NCBI RefSeq assembly: GCF_028023675.1
Contig: NZ_JAQIOZ010000014.1
Span: forward strand, 1-64,000
Length of the DNA stretch: 64,000 nucleotides
From: Primorskyibacter aestuariivivens
GTDB taxonomy: Bacteria; Pseudomonadota; Alphaproteobacteria; Rhodobacterales; Rhodobacteraceae
Direction: 5' to 3'
The notes beneath the pieces are model-generated. The model saw nothing but the letters and a program-made list of their open reading frames with translations. It was not told the origin of the DNA and did no database searches. This document shows positions 19,040-28,609 of this stretch, one piece after another. The position numbers were made by a program, and so were the translations under genes. Position 1 is the stretch's first letter, and every line of letters begins with the position of its first letter.

Positions 19040-19069
19040 AGCAAAAGGCCCGCCGGGGAGGGCGGGCCT
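19040..19069 (-). terminator. Rho-independent terminator of trcR
   Basis: The arms AGGCCCGCC (19046-19054) and GGCGGGCCT (19061-19069) form a 9-bp stem with a 6-base loop. On the reverse strand the stem is followed by TTTTGCTTTC. It sits 25 bases past the trcR stop codon. Confidence 0.8.
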
Positions 19070-19093
19070 CGTCTGAGTTCTTAGAGCTGCGGA

Positions 19094-19852
19094 TCAGGGC
19101 TGCTCGTCTTCATCCTCGTCGGTGGAATTCGGCAGGTTGAAGAAGCTGTCGGCATCGAGAATGTCGCTGGTATCCTCTTCGTCATCGTCGTCATTGCTGT
19201 CCGACAGCGAAAAGGTTTCCAGACCTTCGATGGCGCTGGGGATCTTCGGCTCGGCCGGCATGTCGAGGCTTTGTTCGGTGGACAGAAGCTTGCGGCGCTC
19301 GTCATCCGACATCGCTTCGCCCGCGGCGGCTTTCTTGGCGGCGGCCTTTTGAACGGCGGCGTCCAGCTCGGTCTGTTTGCACAGGCCAAGCGCCACCGGG
19401 TCGATCGGCTGCATGTTGGCGATGTTCCAATGGGTGCGTTCGCGGATCGACTGGATCGTCGGCTTGGTGGTGCCCACCAGCTTTGCGATCTGGCTGTCAG
19501 CCAGTTCCGGGTGGAATTTCACCAGCCACAGGATCGCGTTGGGCCGGTCCTGACGCTTGGACAGCGGCGTGTAGCGCGGGCCACGGCGTTTGTCCTCGTC
19601 GCGGGCGGCGGGGTTGAACTTGAGCTTCAGCTTGACCAGCGGGTCGGCCTCGGCCTTGTCGATATCATCCTGGGTCAGCTGGTTGTTGGCGATGGGGTCG
19701 AACCCTTTCACGCCTGTCGCCACGTCGCCATCGGCAATGCCCTGCACTTCCAGCTCGTGCATATCGGTGAAATCGGCAATCTGCTTAAAGGTCAGCGTGG
19801 TGTTGTCCACCAGCCAGACGGCGGTTGCCTTGGGGTGTAGCAGTTTGGCCAT
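19094..19852 (-). CDS. trcR: Cell cycle transcriptional regulator TrcR (DUF1013)
   Basis: The protein is 252 aa from the ATG at 19852, behind AAGGAGACGACCC. The N-terminus carries MAKLLHPKATAVWLVDN, which opens DUF1013. A helix-turn-helix region around SQIAKLVGTTKPTIQSIRE (about 118-137) follows. The C-terminal tail is highly acidic, with Asp/Glu runs after residue 215. This family, confined to alphaproteobacteria, is annotated as the TrcR cell-cycle regulator. The window does not show its targets. A hairpin terminator follows the gene. Confidence 0.9.
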   Translation of the reverse strand: MAKLLHPKATAVWLVDNTTLTFKQIADFTDMHELEVQGIADGDVATGVKGFDPIANNQLTQDDIDKAEADPLVKLKLKFNPAARDEDKRRGPRYTPLSKRQDRPNAILWLVKFHPELADSQIAKLVGTTKPTIQSIRERTHWNIANMQPIDPVALGLCKQTELDAAVQKAAAKKAAAGEAMSDDERRKLLSTEQSLDMPAEPKIPSAIEGLETFSLSDSNDDDDEEDTSDILDADSFFNLPNSTDEDEDEQP

Positions 19853-19976
19853 GGGTCGTCTCCTTGAACATATCTTCCCCGTCGCCTGAAATGGCTTTCC
19901 CTGTGGCAGGGACGGTTTCCGTTGTCGGGGAACTTCGGGCGTATATAGTCGCGATGAAGCCATATGGAAAGTGAAA

Positions 19977-20612
19977 ATGCGTGTCTTTGTGATTGCCGTT
20001 CTGATGCTGCTGCCCGGTTTTGCGCTGGCCCGGGGGGAAAAGGCGGGTGTGTTTGACTATTTCGTGCTGGCGCTGTCATGGACGCCCAACTGGTGCGAGA
20101 TCGAGGGCGATGCCAAGGGCTCGGACCAGTGTGACGCGCGCCATGATCACGGCTGGACCCTGCACGGGCTCTGGCCACAATTCCACCGGGGCTGGCCGTC
20201 CTTCTGCCCTACGTCCAAGCGTCCGCCGTCGCGGGTGATGACGCGCGACATGGCGGATATCATGGGGACGTCGGGGCTGGCTTGGTATCAGTGGAACAAG
20301 CACGGCGCCTGCACGGGCCTGAGCGCGCCTGCCTATTATGAGCTTTCTCGTGAAGCTTATGAAAGCATCACGCGTCCGGAGGTTTTCCGCAAACTGGATC
20401 GGGCGGTGAAACTGCCCGCGTCACTGGTGGAGGAAGCCTTTCTCAAGGCAAATCCCGGGTTGGAAAAGGACATGATCACGATCACCTGCCGCGACGGGTT
20501 CATTCAGGAAGCGCGCATCTGCCTGTCCAAATCGCTTGACCCCGTGCCCTGTGGGTCGGACGTGATCCGCGATTGCCGCATGAAGGACGCGTTGTTCACC
20601 CCGATCCGGTGA
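19977..20612 (+). CDS. Ribonuclease T2 family protein
   Basis: The protein is about 211 aa with a signal peptide (VIAVLMLLPGFALA). Both conserved active-site segments are present: CAS I HGLWPQF and CAS II WNKHGAC, each supplying a catalytic histidine. Multiple cysteines suit disulfides in an exported enzyme. RNase T2 cleaves single-stranded RNA through a 2',3'-cyclic phosphate and would act in the periplasm or medium. The start could also be GTG 19971, two codons earlier. It is divergent from trcR. Confidence 0.93.
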   Translation: MRVFVIAVLMLLPGFALARGEKAGVFDYFVLALSWTPNWCEIEGDAKGSDQCDARHDHGWTLHGLWPQFHRGWPSFCPTSKRPPSRVMTRDMADIMGTSGLAWYQWNKHGACTGLSAPAYYELSREAYESITRPEVFRKLDRAVKLPASLVEEAFLKANPGLEKDMITITCRDGFIQEARICLSKSLDPVPCGSDVIRDCRMKDALFTPIR

Positions 20613-20774
20613 CCGATAAGCCTCATTCCCGGTGCCCGCCTGACGCAGGGTCAGGAATCCCTGACTGGCGCGTTTTGGCGCAAAGGCGCACTCTGCCTTT
20701 ATTGACACCGCAACGACATGTTTCTCGGTCATACAGGTTAAATGTGCGACGAAGACCTTTTCAGGGGGCGACAG

Positions 20775-21404
20775 ATGCTACGCTATTTCAGCACCAAAAA
20801 AGCGGCAGAGAGACGCGCGCGTCTCGCAGTTGAGCGCAAGCTGATCTCCGCCGATTTCCCCGGTTTTCAGAAACAGGATGGCGATATCGAATGGCACAGC
20901 GAAAGCTGGGTCGGGATGTGGGTGGACCGCTCGTTCCACGTGGCCTCGCCCTGTGCCACCATGACGGCGCACCGCGGCATTACAAAGGATGGTCAGATCA
21001 TCTGGCTGGTGCAGCACCCGATGCGGCCCCGCGGCTTTCATGCGGTCGGGCATGATCCGGTCATGGCGTTCCGGCGTGCCTCTGACGCTTGGGCGCGTTG
21101 CGATGAGTTGCGCCAAAGGCGCGATGAGATCAAAGCGCTGACGCGCGATTTGCTTTTGGGCCGGGCGCGGCTGGACATCACAATCGAAGATGCGGCGGCA
21201 TCGCCGCTCTCAGCCGTCGAGGTCCGGTCTTTCATGGCGCGATTCAGAATGGCCGGCACGCGGCGGATTTCCGGGCGGCTTGCGGCTGTTCTGGCGATGG
21301 TCGAACCGCAGGTGGGCTTTGTCATCTGGACAGCCCACGCGCGTCGGCAAGCCCAACGCGAGGCGCGCGATGTCGCGGTCAGTGACAGGATGGAAATGGC
21401 ATGA
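20775..21404 (+). CDS. Hypothetical cytoplasmic protein
   Basis: The protein is 209 aa from ATG 20775, preceded by AGGGGGCGACAG. An alternative start 11 codons upstream is weaker. It is basic, with an alternating Trp-rich central stretch (WHSESWVGMWVDRSFHVASP) and a long charged helix near 110-140. There is no signal peptide or membrane helix. I recognise no family. It stands alone, tail to tail with the DUF1489 gene. The 162 bases before it hold nothing clear. Confidence 0.65.
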   Translation: MLRYFSTKKAAERRARLAVERKLISADFPGFQKQDGDIEWHSESWVGMWVDRSFHVASPCATMTAHRGITKDGQIIWLVQHPMRPRGFHAVGHDPVMAFRRASDAWARCDELRQRRDEIKALTRDLLLGRARLDITIEDAAASPLSAVEVRSFMARFRMAGTRRISGRLAAVLAMVEPQVGFVIWTAHARRQAQREARDVAVSDRMEMA

Positions 21405-21425
21405 ATTCCGGTCACGTGACGGGCG

Positions 21426-21851
21426 TCAGATGACCCCGATTTCCGCCAGCGCTGCGTTAAGCTTTGGCGGCAGCGGGTCTTCGCGCAACTGCCGGTCTGT
21501 CAGATCGGCGGGCGCATCCGTGGGTTTGAGGTAGCGCCAACCCTGAAACGGGCGGCGCGGTTGGGCCTGGGTGCGAATGACCTGAGGGTCAAAGACGATT
21601 CCGCAACGGGTGATGCCGTCTTCGCCGGTCACTTCGTCCAACCGGATGATCCGCTGCCGGGCCAGAACGACTCCTTTGAACACCCAATATAGCGATCCGC
21701 CGTCGAGCAGCTCATCAGCCCGCTTGGGCCACATGCGGGTGACATGACGGGGCAAACCATCGGGGTTCAGCGCGGCGCGCTGCTTTTGCCATTGGATCAG
21801 GTCCTCGACCTTTTCGGCCCCCACGCACAGCTTGATCAGGTTGATGGTCAC
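21426..21851 (-). CDS. DUF1489 family protein
   Basis: The protein is 141 aa from the GTG at 21851, directly after a GGGAGGGAGC ribosome site. The conserved INLIKLCVGAEKVEDL start, HVTRMWPKR and FQGWRYL motifs match DUF1489, a small alphaproteobacterial family of unknown function. The 55 further upstream codons are rejected on the ribosome site and on family length (about 140 aa). Confidence 0.85.
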   Translation of the reverse strand: MTINLIKLCVGAEKVEDLIQWQKQRAALNPDGLPRHVTRMWPKRADELLDGGSLYWVFKGVVLARQRIIRLDEVTGEDGITRCGIVFDPQVIRTQAQPRRPFQGWRYLKPTDAPADLTDRQLREDPLPPKLNAALAEIGVI

Positions 21852-22014
21852 GACGCTCCCTCCCGGTGCGTGGCAACCTAACTCCCATGCGCCGGGATGC
21901 AAGTCCCGGCCTGTACTGTTGCTATATCGCATCAGGCATAGGGCGGCTGTATATTTGGGAATTGGAGCCTGCGCGATTCCGAAATAGACCCGAAAGAAAA
22001 TGAGGGTCCGTTTC

Positions 22015-23052
22015 ATGAAAAACGCAATTCTGGCTGCGATGTTTTTGCCGGCGATGGCGCAGGCGAATGAGCCGTTGATTTCGCTGGACTATTTTACGGC
22101 GAGTATTGGTGTGGAAGCCGTAACTACTACTTGGGTTCCCAACTTTTTTGGGCTTCCTAGCAGTGATTCCGCGGAAACGTATGAACACCACTTATTCGAT
22201 TTGGACGGCGCTTTATTGATTGGGGATCACTTCCGCCTGAGTGGTAACTTCAATTTTGTCCACACGGATCGGGAACGTTTGGCTGTTGGAACAATTCGGC
22301 GCGGCTCTTTGGAAGGGGAGGTGCTTTTGCCGCATGGATTCTCTGTGGGTGCTTATGCTGAAAGCCTCTGTTTCTTTGACTGTGGAGAGTCAACGACGCA
22401 TGTCTATGGTGCTGGACTTTCATTGGGTTATTCAAGCGATCTCGTGAATGTGAAGGGCCGGTTCGGAACATCCAACAGGGACGCGCGTGTCTTGGTTGGT
22501 TTTGAGGAAGACGAAGTCTGTGGTGTGGGCTTCAACGATGATTGCTTTTCCGTCCCGGGAGAGCCAATTTTTGAAACGATGGGGGAAACTGGGCGCTCAG
22601 CTTCGGTTTCTGCGGTTTTCTCACCAACTCCGCGAACAAATATTGCCGTGTCCGGGCAAATTCATCGCATTGATCTGTACGAGGTTGAACAAAAAACAGA
22701 AATTGCCGGGCTTGGTGGGTCTTATTCGTTTGACAATGGTGTAACGGTCAGCGGCGCCTACGAGTTTCACCATGTTTCTTACGACAATCGACCATTCTTG
22801 ACGACCCAAGAATATGCCTTGGGAGTCGGATATGATTTCAGATCGCGTGGAGCCAACCTGATCGTCAATGCCGAATTCGGTCAGAAGCATTATGACTTCC
22901 ACGATGTCAGAAATGATCTCGATCCGACAAACATCGTTCGTGTGGGCATCACCATCCCACTGGGCAACAAGCCCAAGACGGGCGCGGTCTCGTTACTCCA
23001 TGACATCCGCGACCCGGAACTGAACGGATACGGGCGATCTTTTCTTCAGTAG
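22015..23052 (+). CDS. Outer-membrane beta-barrel-like protein, atypical composition
   Basis: The protein is about 345 aa. A signal peptide (AILAAMFLPAMAQA) precedes a chain of amphipathic beta strands with aromatic girdles, such as FRLSGNFNFVHTDRE and GVTVSGAYEFHHVSY. It ends in SFLQ, whose penultimate residues weakly recall a barrel end. It has four or more cysteines and no conserved porin motif. The gene is clearly more AT-rich than both neighbours, which suggests transfer or relaxed selection. The start may also be ATG 22000. The function is not known. Confidence 0.6.
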   Translation: MKNAILAAMFLPAMAQANEPLISLDYFTASIGVEAVTTTWVPNFFGLPSSDSAETYEHHLFDLDGALLIGDHFRLSGNFNFVHTDRERLAVGTIRRGSLEGEVLLPHGFSVGAYAESLCFFDCGESTTHVYGAGLSLGYSSDLVNVKGRFGTSNRDARVLVGFEEDEVCGVGFNDDCFSVPGEPIFETMGETGRSASVSAVFSPTPRTNIAVSGQIHRIDLYEVEQKTEIAGLGGSYSFDNGVTVSGAYEFHHVSYDNRPFLTTQEYALGVGYDFRSRGANLIVNAEFGQKHYDFHDVRNDLDPTNIVRVGITIPLGNKPKTGAVSLLHDIRDPELNGYGRSFLQ

Positions 23053-23115
23053 AGGGATGGTGCAAAGAGACGGCTTGCAACCAGCTACTGTCCATCCTGC
23101 ATGGTGACAAATGCT

Positions 23116-23171
23116 GGCCGGAACGCTATCTTGTTGCTTCCGGCCTTGCCACCACAGCCCATTGGGGTGGC
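23116..23171 (+). promoter_or_regulatory. Two-hairpin leader of nrdJ
   Basis: The first hairpin pairs GGCCGGAA (23116-23123) with TTCCGGCC (23138-23145). The second pairs GCCACC (23148-23153) with GGTGGC (23166-23171). The second ends 22 bases before the nrdJ ATG. Such tight stacking in a 140-base leader suggests a cis-acting RNA, and an RNA motif named for nrdJ has been described computationally. No B12 box is visible, so a classical cobalamin riboswitch is unlikely. Confidence 0.45.
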
Positions 23172-23193
23172 ACGCCTGTCTACGGAGCTGCCC

Positions 23194-25470
23194 ATGACCC
23201 GCTTTGCCGCGCCCATTGCTGAACAGATCTGGGATATGAAATACCGCCTGAAAGAGGCGGATGAGACCCCTGTCGACAAGACGGTCGAAGATACCTGGCG
23301 GCGCATTGCGCGCGATCTGGCGAGGGTCGAAGCAGACCCGGAGCATTGGGAAACCCGGTTTTACGACGCGCTGGAGGATTTCAAATACCTGCCTGCCGGG
23401 CGCATCACGGCGGGCGCGGGCACTGGACGGGCGGTGACGCTGTTCAATTGCTTCGTCATGGGCACGATCCCCGACAGCATGGGCGGTATTTTTGACATGC
23501 TGAAAGAGGCCGCGCTGACCATGCAGCAGGGCGGGGGGATCGGCTATGATTTCTCGACCATCCGGCCCAAGGGCGCGTCGGTATCGGGTGTTGCGGCGGA
23601 TGCGTCCGGACCGCTGTCGTTCATGGATGTCTGGGACGCCATGTGCCGCACGATCATGAGCGCCGGGTCGCGCCGCGGTGCGATGATGGCCACCATGCGC
23701 TGCGACCACCCCGATATCGAGGATTTCATCGCCGCCAAAAGCGATCCTGCGCGGCTGCGCATGTTCAACATGTCGGTGCTTGTGACGGACGCTTTCATGG
23801 AGGCGGTCAAGTCGGACGGGTCCTGGGAGTTGGAGTTCGACGGCAAGGTTTATCACACGGTCGAGGCACGCGATTTGTGGAACCGCATCATGCGTGCCAC
23901 CTATGACTATGCTGAGCCGGGCGTGATCTTTATCGATCGGATCAATCAGGCCAACAACCTGAATTATGTAGAGACCATCGCCGCCACCAATCCCTGCGGT
24001 GAACAGCCCTTGCCGCCTTATGGGGCGTGCCTTTTGGGATCGGTCAACCTTGCGCGGCTGGTGGAGCAGCCGTTCGAAGAGGCGGCGGCGCTTTCGGAGG
24101 AGAAACTGACCGAGCTTGTCACCATGGCGATCCGCATGATGGACAACGTGGTGGATGCCTCGAAATTCCCGCTGGAGGCACAGGCACAAGAGGCGCAGGC
24201 CAAGCGGCGCATCGGGCTGGGTGTGACCGGGCTGGCGGATGCGCTTTTGATGGTCGGGCTGCGTTATGGCTCGGACGAGGCCGCGGCGCAAACCGAGGTC
24301 TGGCTCAAGGCGATTGCACGGGCCTCCTATCTGGCGTCTGTGGAACTGGCCAAGGAAAAGGGCGCGTTCCCACTGTTTGATGCTGGGAAATACCTCGCCT
24401 CGGGCAATATGATGAATATGGACGAGGATGTGCGCGAAGCCGTGCGAGAACATGGTATCCGCAACGCGCTGCTGACCTCCATCGCGCCGACCGGGACGAT
24501 CAGCCTTTATGCGGGCAATGTGTCCTCCGGGATCGAGCCGGTCTTTGCCTATAGCTACACCCGCAAGGTGCTGCAAAAGGATGGCACCCGCACCGAGGAA
24601 GAGGTGGTGGATTACGCCGTGCAGATGTGGCGTGACAAGTTCGGCGATGCGCCGCTGCCCGATTATTTCGTGAATGCCCAGACGCTCGATCCCGCAGACC
24701 ACGTAAAGATGCAGGCCGCGGCGCAGAAATGGGTGGATTCGTCGATTTCCAAGACCATCAACTGCCCCGAGGATATCTCCTTTGACGCGTTCAAGGACGT
24801 CTACATGCAGGCCTATGAGACGGGCTGCAAAGGCTGCACCACCTACCGGCCCAATGATGTGACGGGATCGGTGCTGAGCGTCAGCGAGGCCGAGGACAAG
24901 GTGCCGGGCGAAAAGGATGCGGCCCCGGTGGAGGGCGGTGAAGTCGTCTATATGTCCGAACCGCTGGACCGTCCGCAGGAGCTGGAAGGTGCGACCTACA
25001 AGCTGAAATGGCCTGACAGCGAGCATGCGATTTACCTGACCATCAATGACATCGTGATCAACGGTCGCCGCCGACCCTTTGAGGTGTTCATCAACTCAAA
25101 GAACATGGAGCATTACGCCTGGACATTGGCGCTGACCCGTATGATCTCGGCGGTGTTCCGGCGCGGGGGTGATGTGTCTTTCGTGGTGGAGGAGCTCAAA
25201 GCGGTGTTCGACCCGCGCGGCGGCGCCTGGGTGCAGGGGAAATATATCCCGTCGATCCTTGCCGCGATTGGTGGCGTGATCGAAAAGCACATGGTGGCGA
25301 TCGGCTTCCTCGAAGGCGAGGGCAAAGGGCTGAAAAGCGATCCGACGGCGCAGGTCGTGGGGCTGGACGCGCCGCGTGGCAAGGCCTGTTCAAGCTGCGG
25401 GCAATATGAGATGCGCATGGTCGAAGGCTGCATGACCTGCATGTCCTGTGGCTACAGCAAGTGCGGATAG
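23194..25470 (+). CDS. nrdJ: Adenosylcobalamin-dependent (class II) ribonucleotide reductase
   Basis: The protein is 758 aa from ATG 23194, after a GGAGCTGCCC ribosome site. The active-site Asn/Cys/Glu region appears in NLNYVETIAATNPCGEQPLPPYG, and FNCFVMGT lies near the N-terminus. The MQQGGGIGYDFSTIRPKG and SIAPTGTISLYAGN loops are typical of NrdJ. The C-terminus has two CxxC pairs (CSSCG ... CMTCMSCG) for re-reduction. The enzyme makes deoxynucleotides with coenzyme B12 and works with or without oxygen. No nrdAB genes are adjacent. Confidence 0.95.
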   Translation: MTRFAAPIAEQIWDMKYRLKEADETPVDKTVEDTWRRIARDLARVEADPEHWETRFYDALEDFKYLPAGRITAGAGTGRAVTLFNCFVMGTIPDSMGGIFDMLKEAALTMQQGGGIGYDFSTIRPKGASVSGVAADASGPLSFMDVWDAMCRTIMSAGSRRGAMMATMRCDHPDIEDFIAAKSDPARLRMFNMSVLVTDAFMEAVKSDGSWELEFDGKVYHTVEARDLWNRIMRATYDYAEPGVIFIDRINQANNLNYVETIAATNPCGEQPLPPYGACLLGSVNLARLVEQPFEEAAALSEEKLTELVTMAIRMMDNVVDASKFPLEAQAQEAQAKRRIGLGVTGLADALLMVGLRYGSDEAAAQTEVWLKAIARASYLASVELAKEKGAFPLFDAGKYLASGNMMNMDEDVREAVREHGIRNALLTSIAPTGTISLYAGNVSSGIEPVFAYSYTRKVLQKDGTRTEEEVVDYAVQMWRDKFGDAPLPDYFVNAQTLDPADHVKMQAAAQKWVDSSISKTINCPEDISFDAFKDVYMQAYETGCKGCTTYRPNDVTGSVLSVSEAEDKVPGEKDAAPVEGGEVVYMSEPLDRPQELEGATYKLKWPDSEHAIYLTINDIVINGRRRPFEVFINSKNMEHYAWTLALTRMISAVFRRGGDVSFVVEELKAVFDPRGGAWVQGKYIPSILAAIGGVIEKHMVAIGFLEGEGKGLKSDPTAQVVGLDAPRGKACSSCGQYEMRMVEGCMTCMSCGYSKCG

Positions 25471-25476
25471 GCGGCC

Positions 25477-25971
25477 TCAGGCGTCGAAACACAGCATCAT
25501 GAGCAGGTCGTCGCGCGCCTGACCGTCCAGCAGGACCGATCTGGGCCGCAAACCGAACCGGGTGAACCCGGCGATCTCATAAAGACGCCGCGCGCCGTGG
25601 TTGTCGACGTCAACACAAAGTTCGACCTGCAAGAGACCGTCGACTCTGGCGGCGTCCAGCATGGCGGTGAGCAGCGCACTGCCAACACCTCGCCCCTGTA
25701 AGTCGGGATGCACGTAAAGCGGGCCAATATCACCGGTATGGCGCAGCCGCTCAGGCCCGCCCCGACGCAAAACGCCCAAGGCAATCATCTCTGTGCGCTC
25801 GAATGCGCCCCAATGGCCGCCCTGATCCATAGCCTTGGCAATGGCGTCAACAGGGGTGGCAAGCGCCTCGGCCTCGGTCAGAAGGAATGCTGACGGAAAA
25901 CGCCCGAGCCCATCCAGCCACAGCGCATGGAACGCCGGGGCATCTGCCGCGCTCAGCCTGCGGAGGATCAT
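25477..25971 (-). CDS. GNAT family N-acetyltransferase
   Basis: The protein is 164 aa. It carries the acetyl-CoA pyrophosphate loop GPLYVHPDLQGRGVGSALL (motif A, Q-x-x-G-x-G), followed by the ARRLYEIAGFTRFG motif B. The acceptor substrate is unknown. Its start overlaps the stop of the DUF2948 gene by 4 bases, giving a coupled murA-DUF2948-GNAT series on the reverse strand. Confidence 0.88.
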   Translation of the reverse strand: MILRRLSAADAPAFHALWLDGLGRFPSAFLLTEAEALATPVDAIAKAMDQGGHWGAFERTEMIALGVLRRGGPERLRHTGDIGPLYVHPDLQGRGVGSALLTAMLDAARVDGLLQVELCVDVDNHGARRLYEIAGFTRFGLRPRSVLLDGQARDDLLMMLCFDA

Positions 25972-26447
25972 TCCGGGTGGTGCGGGGCTTTGCGTGACGG
26001 CGCGGCATAGGGGCGGGTCACATCGCGCAGCGTGAGTTCCAGCGCCTCGACCGAGAGCCGCAGCGCGCCATCCCCGGCAAGTGTCAGAACCACATGCCCC
26101 GATGCATCTTGGCCCGGCTCAAAGCTGATCGCCAACAAGGACAGGATCACATCGTTATCGTTGCGGTCCACGCCTTGGCTGGCCACGCCCAACACATGTT
26201 CCACCACCAGTACAGACTGCACCCGTTCCGGTGTGCGCCCACGACGTTCCGCAGCGGGCAGGTCCTCCCAGCGGAAGCGGTTGAGCAGGATGGCAAACCG
26301 GCGGGCCTTGGGCTGCCATGTCATTTCGGTGATCGGAAACACTGCATCCTGGGCCAGCGCGGACAGGATTTTCAGGTCCTCGTCGTCCATCGCCCCAAGG
26401 TTCAGCGGCGCTTCGCGGCCGTCTTCGAATTTGGCATCCTGGGTCAT
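25968..26447 (-). CDS. DUF2948 family protein
   Basis: The protein is 159 aa with no signal or membrane helix. The segments [19 protein letters not shown] and [13 protein letters not shown] are the conserved core of DUF2948, a small alphaproteobacterial family. It lies immediately downstream of murA with a 4-base overlap, a recurrent arrangement in Rhodobacterales. The function is unknown; the neighbourhood hints at a link to the cell envelope. Confidence 0.83.
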   Translation of the reverse strand: MTQDAKFEDGREAPLNLGAMDDEDLKILSALAQDAVFPITEMTWQPKARRFAILLNRFRWEDLPAAERRGRTPERVQSVLVVEHVLGVASQGVDRNDNDVILSLLAISFEPGQDASGHVVLTLAGDGALRLSVEALELTLRDVTRPYAAPSRKAPHHPE

Positions 26448-27712
26448 TCGTCCTTGATCCGTTCGATTTTTGCGCCCACACCTTCGAGCTTTCGCACCAC
26501 ATGTTCATAGCCACGGTCAAGGTGATAGACACGGCTGACCCTGGTCTCACCCTCGGCGGCAAGCCCGGCAAGGATCAGCGATACCGACGCGCGCAGGTCG
26601 GTGGCCATCACCGGCGCGCCCTTGAGCCGCTCAACACCGGTCACGGTCGCCGTACCGCCATGCACCTCGATCTGCGCGCCCATGCGGGTCAGCTCGGGTG
26701 CATGCATGAAGCGGTTTTCAAAAATGGTTTCTTCCAAAACCGAGGTTCCCTCGGCGGTGCACATCAGCGCCATCATCTGTGCCTGAAGATCGGTGGGAAA
26801 ACCGGGGAAGACCTCGGTCGTCACGTTGACCGCTTTGACCCGGCCATTCCTGCGCGCCACCTTGAGGCCCTTGTCGGTCTCGGTGACGGAAATCCCGGCC
26901 TCGTCCAGCTTGGCGGCAAAGCTTTCCACCAGTTCCATCTTGCCGCCAAGGCATTCGACCTCGCCGCCTGCAATCGCCGGAGCAATCATATAGGTGCCAA
27001 GCTCGATCCGGTCTGTGACCACCGGGTGGGTCGCGCCGTGCAGGCGGTCGACACCCTGAATGGTGATGGTGGAGGTGCCTTCGCCATCAATCTGCGCGCC
27101 CATCGCCCGCAGGCAGCGCACCAGATCCACGATCTCCGGCTCGCGGGCGGCGTTCTTCAGCACCGTGGTGCCCTTGGCCAGCGTGGCGGCCATCACGGTG
27201 TTTTCCGTCGCGCCAACGGAGGCAAAGCGCAGCTCATGCGTCGCGCCCTTGAGCCCGCGGGGGGCCTTGGCATGCAGGTAGCCGTCTTTGAGCTCGATCT
27301 CGGCCCCCAGAGCCTCAAGCGCCTCGATATGCAGGTCCATGGGGCGCGCGCCAATGGCGCAGCCGCCGGGCAGCGACACGATCGCCTGACCCAGTCGCGC
27401 CAGCATCGGGCCAAGCACGAGGTTCGAGGCGCGCATCTTGCGCACGATGTCGTAATGCGCGGTGTGGTTGTTCAGATCATGGCTCGACATGGCAAGTACC
27501 TGCCCGTCCTGCAGCGCCGATACCTCGGCTCCCAGCGATTGTAGCAGGGCCGACATGGTCTTGATGTCCGAGAGGCGCGGCGCGTTGGTCAGCGTCAGCG
27601 GTTCCTCGCTGAGAAGTGTCGCGGGCATCAGGGTAAGACAGGCATTCTTTGCGCCCGCAATCGGGATCTGCCCGTTCAGCGGGCCATTGCCCGTCACGAT
27701 GATCGAATCCAT
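26444..27712 (-). CDS. murA: UDP-N-acetylglucosamine 1-carboxyvinyltransferase
   Basis: The protein is 422 aa, a standard MurA length. MurA transfers enolpyruvate from PEP to UDP-GlcNAc, the first committed step of peptidoglycan synthesis. The N-terminal [17 protein letters not shown] holds the substrate lysine. The catalytic Cys118, the fosfomycin target, is in [11 protein letters not shown]. It is coupled by a 4-base overlap to DUF2948 and preceded, 5 bases away, by a small basic protein gene on the same strand. Confidence 0.96.
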   Translation of the reverse strand: MDSIIVTGNGPLNGQIPIAGAKNACLTLMPATLLSEEPLTLTNAPRLSDIKTMSALLQSLGAEVSALQDGQVLAMSSHDLNNHTAHYDIVRKMRASNLVLGPMLARLGQAIVSLPGGCAIGARPMDLHIEALEALGAEIELKDGYLHAKAPRGLKGATHELRFASVGATENTVMAATLAKGTTVLKNAAREPEIVDLVRCLRAMGAQIDGEGTSTITIQGVDRLHGATHPVVTDRIELGTYMIAPAIAGGEVECLGGKMELVESFAAKLDEAGISVTETDKGLKVARRNGRVKAVNVTTEVFPGFPTDLQAQMMALMCTAEGTSVLEETIFENRFMHAPELTRMGAQIEVHGGTATVTGVERLKGAPVMATDLRASVSLILAGLAAEGETRVSRVYHLDRGYEHVVRKLEGVGAKIERIKDE

Positions 27713-27717
27713 GCCTG

Positions 27718-27888
27718 TCAGTCCTCTGTACCGTTCTGCTCGTTCTTGTCGTTTGGTTGCGCCGCGCGCGCCCGGCTTTGCGCCTTGCGACGGCCCAGAT
27801 TCGCCTTGAGCGCGGCCTTTAGCCGTGCCTCACGATCGTTTGCGCTCCCCTTGGAGCTGGATGATTTGGGCTTGTCGCGCTCTGTCAT
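27718..27888 (-). CDS. Small basic protein upstream of murA
   Basis: The reverse-strand frame from ATG 27888 to TGA 27718 encodes 56 aa. It has a GAGAGGGCT ribosome site and ends 5 bases before murA. The product is hydrophilic and Lys/Arg/Ala-rich, with a central helix ([21 protein letters not shown]), and lacks hydrophobic segments. The position and ribosome site argue that it is real and leads the murA operon. I do not recognise a named family; RNA or protein binding is only a guess from composition. Confidence 0.65.
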   Translation of the reverse strand: MTERDKPKSSSSKGSANDREARLKAALKANLGRRKAQSRARAAQPNDKNEQNGTED

Positions 27889-27995
27889 AGCCCTCTCGTA
27901 TCCTATGGCGAAAAAAGGGTCCAGATTGCGCTTGCACTGCTTTTCATTTGCGTCTAATCACCCGCCACACCGCAGCAAGACGCTGCGACCCCGGC

Positions 27996-28070
<75 letters not shown>

Positions 28071-28262
28071 TCTCGCTTTTCTGCCCCGAAATTCCCTCTA
28101 ATTATATGAAAGAGAATGATAATTCGGGAGTTCCATACACATCGTTTTGGCCATATTTCAGAGGCTCAGAAAAGACCAATCTGAGCACCGTTTGGCGCAT
28201 AGAAAAGCGCTCCACTTTTATATAAATTCCAAGGGCTTGGCTGAAATTTCAAGGCGAGTTCA

Positions 28263-28508
28263 TTACAATCCTGCAGCCGTGCCGTCGGCAGCACGGTTTT
28301 TTTCGACTCGCTTAATTGGGACGAGTTTCTGCCTTTCCAGCTTCTCGATACGTGCTTCATAAGCTCTGACGACCGATGCGCTGGTCGCATCGACCACGCG
28401 ATCCAGAAGGTTCTTAATTTGCTGTTCAGCCGCCTTGAGCTGCTTCTGCAACTCGTCTTTTTCATTGTGGGTGATGGCAAAGCGCATGTCCCAGGCATCC
28501 CGCAGCAT
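28263..28508 (-). pseudogene. Serine recombinase C-terminal fragment
   Basis: The reverse frame encodes the charged coiled-coil tail seen at the end of large serine recombinases, for example KDELQKQLKAAEQQIKNLL and RAYEARIEKLERQKL. It is preceded by MLRDAWDMRF. No catalytic resolvase domain or zinc ribbon is nearby, so this is a remnant. Residues beyond 28508 show no homology character, and the end near 28263 looks frame-disrupted. It lies 190 bases past tRNA-Thr, which suggests an old integration event there. Confidence 0.6.
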
Positions 28509-28609
28509 TGCTTCGCCAGATCGAAAAGACCGCGTGCAGGCTGCCGCACTCACCGGTTTTGTGCCGGTCGCGCACGACAGCGGAACCCTTCGCGGAAAAC
28601 GGTCCATCG

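Noticed and set aside
23053-23193. Cobalamin riboswitch before nrdJ
   Set aside because: I looked for the B12 box (GCCACTG) and the extended conserved core. Only GCCACC within a simple hairpin is present.
22993-25026. A 677-codon open frame on the reverse strand
   Set aside because: It is wholly antisense to nrdJ, whose motifs and ribosome site are unambiguous. Long antisense frames are common in GC-rich genes.
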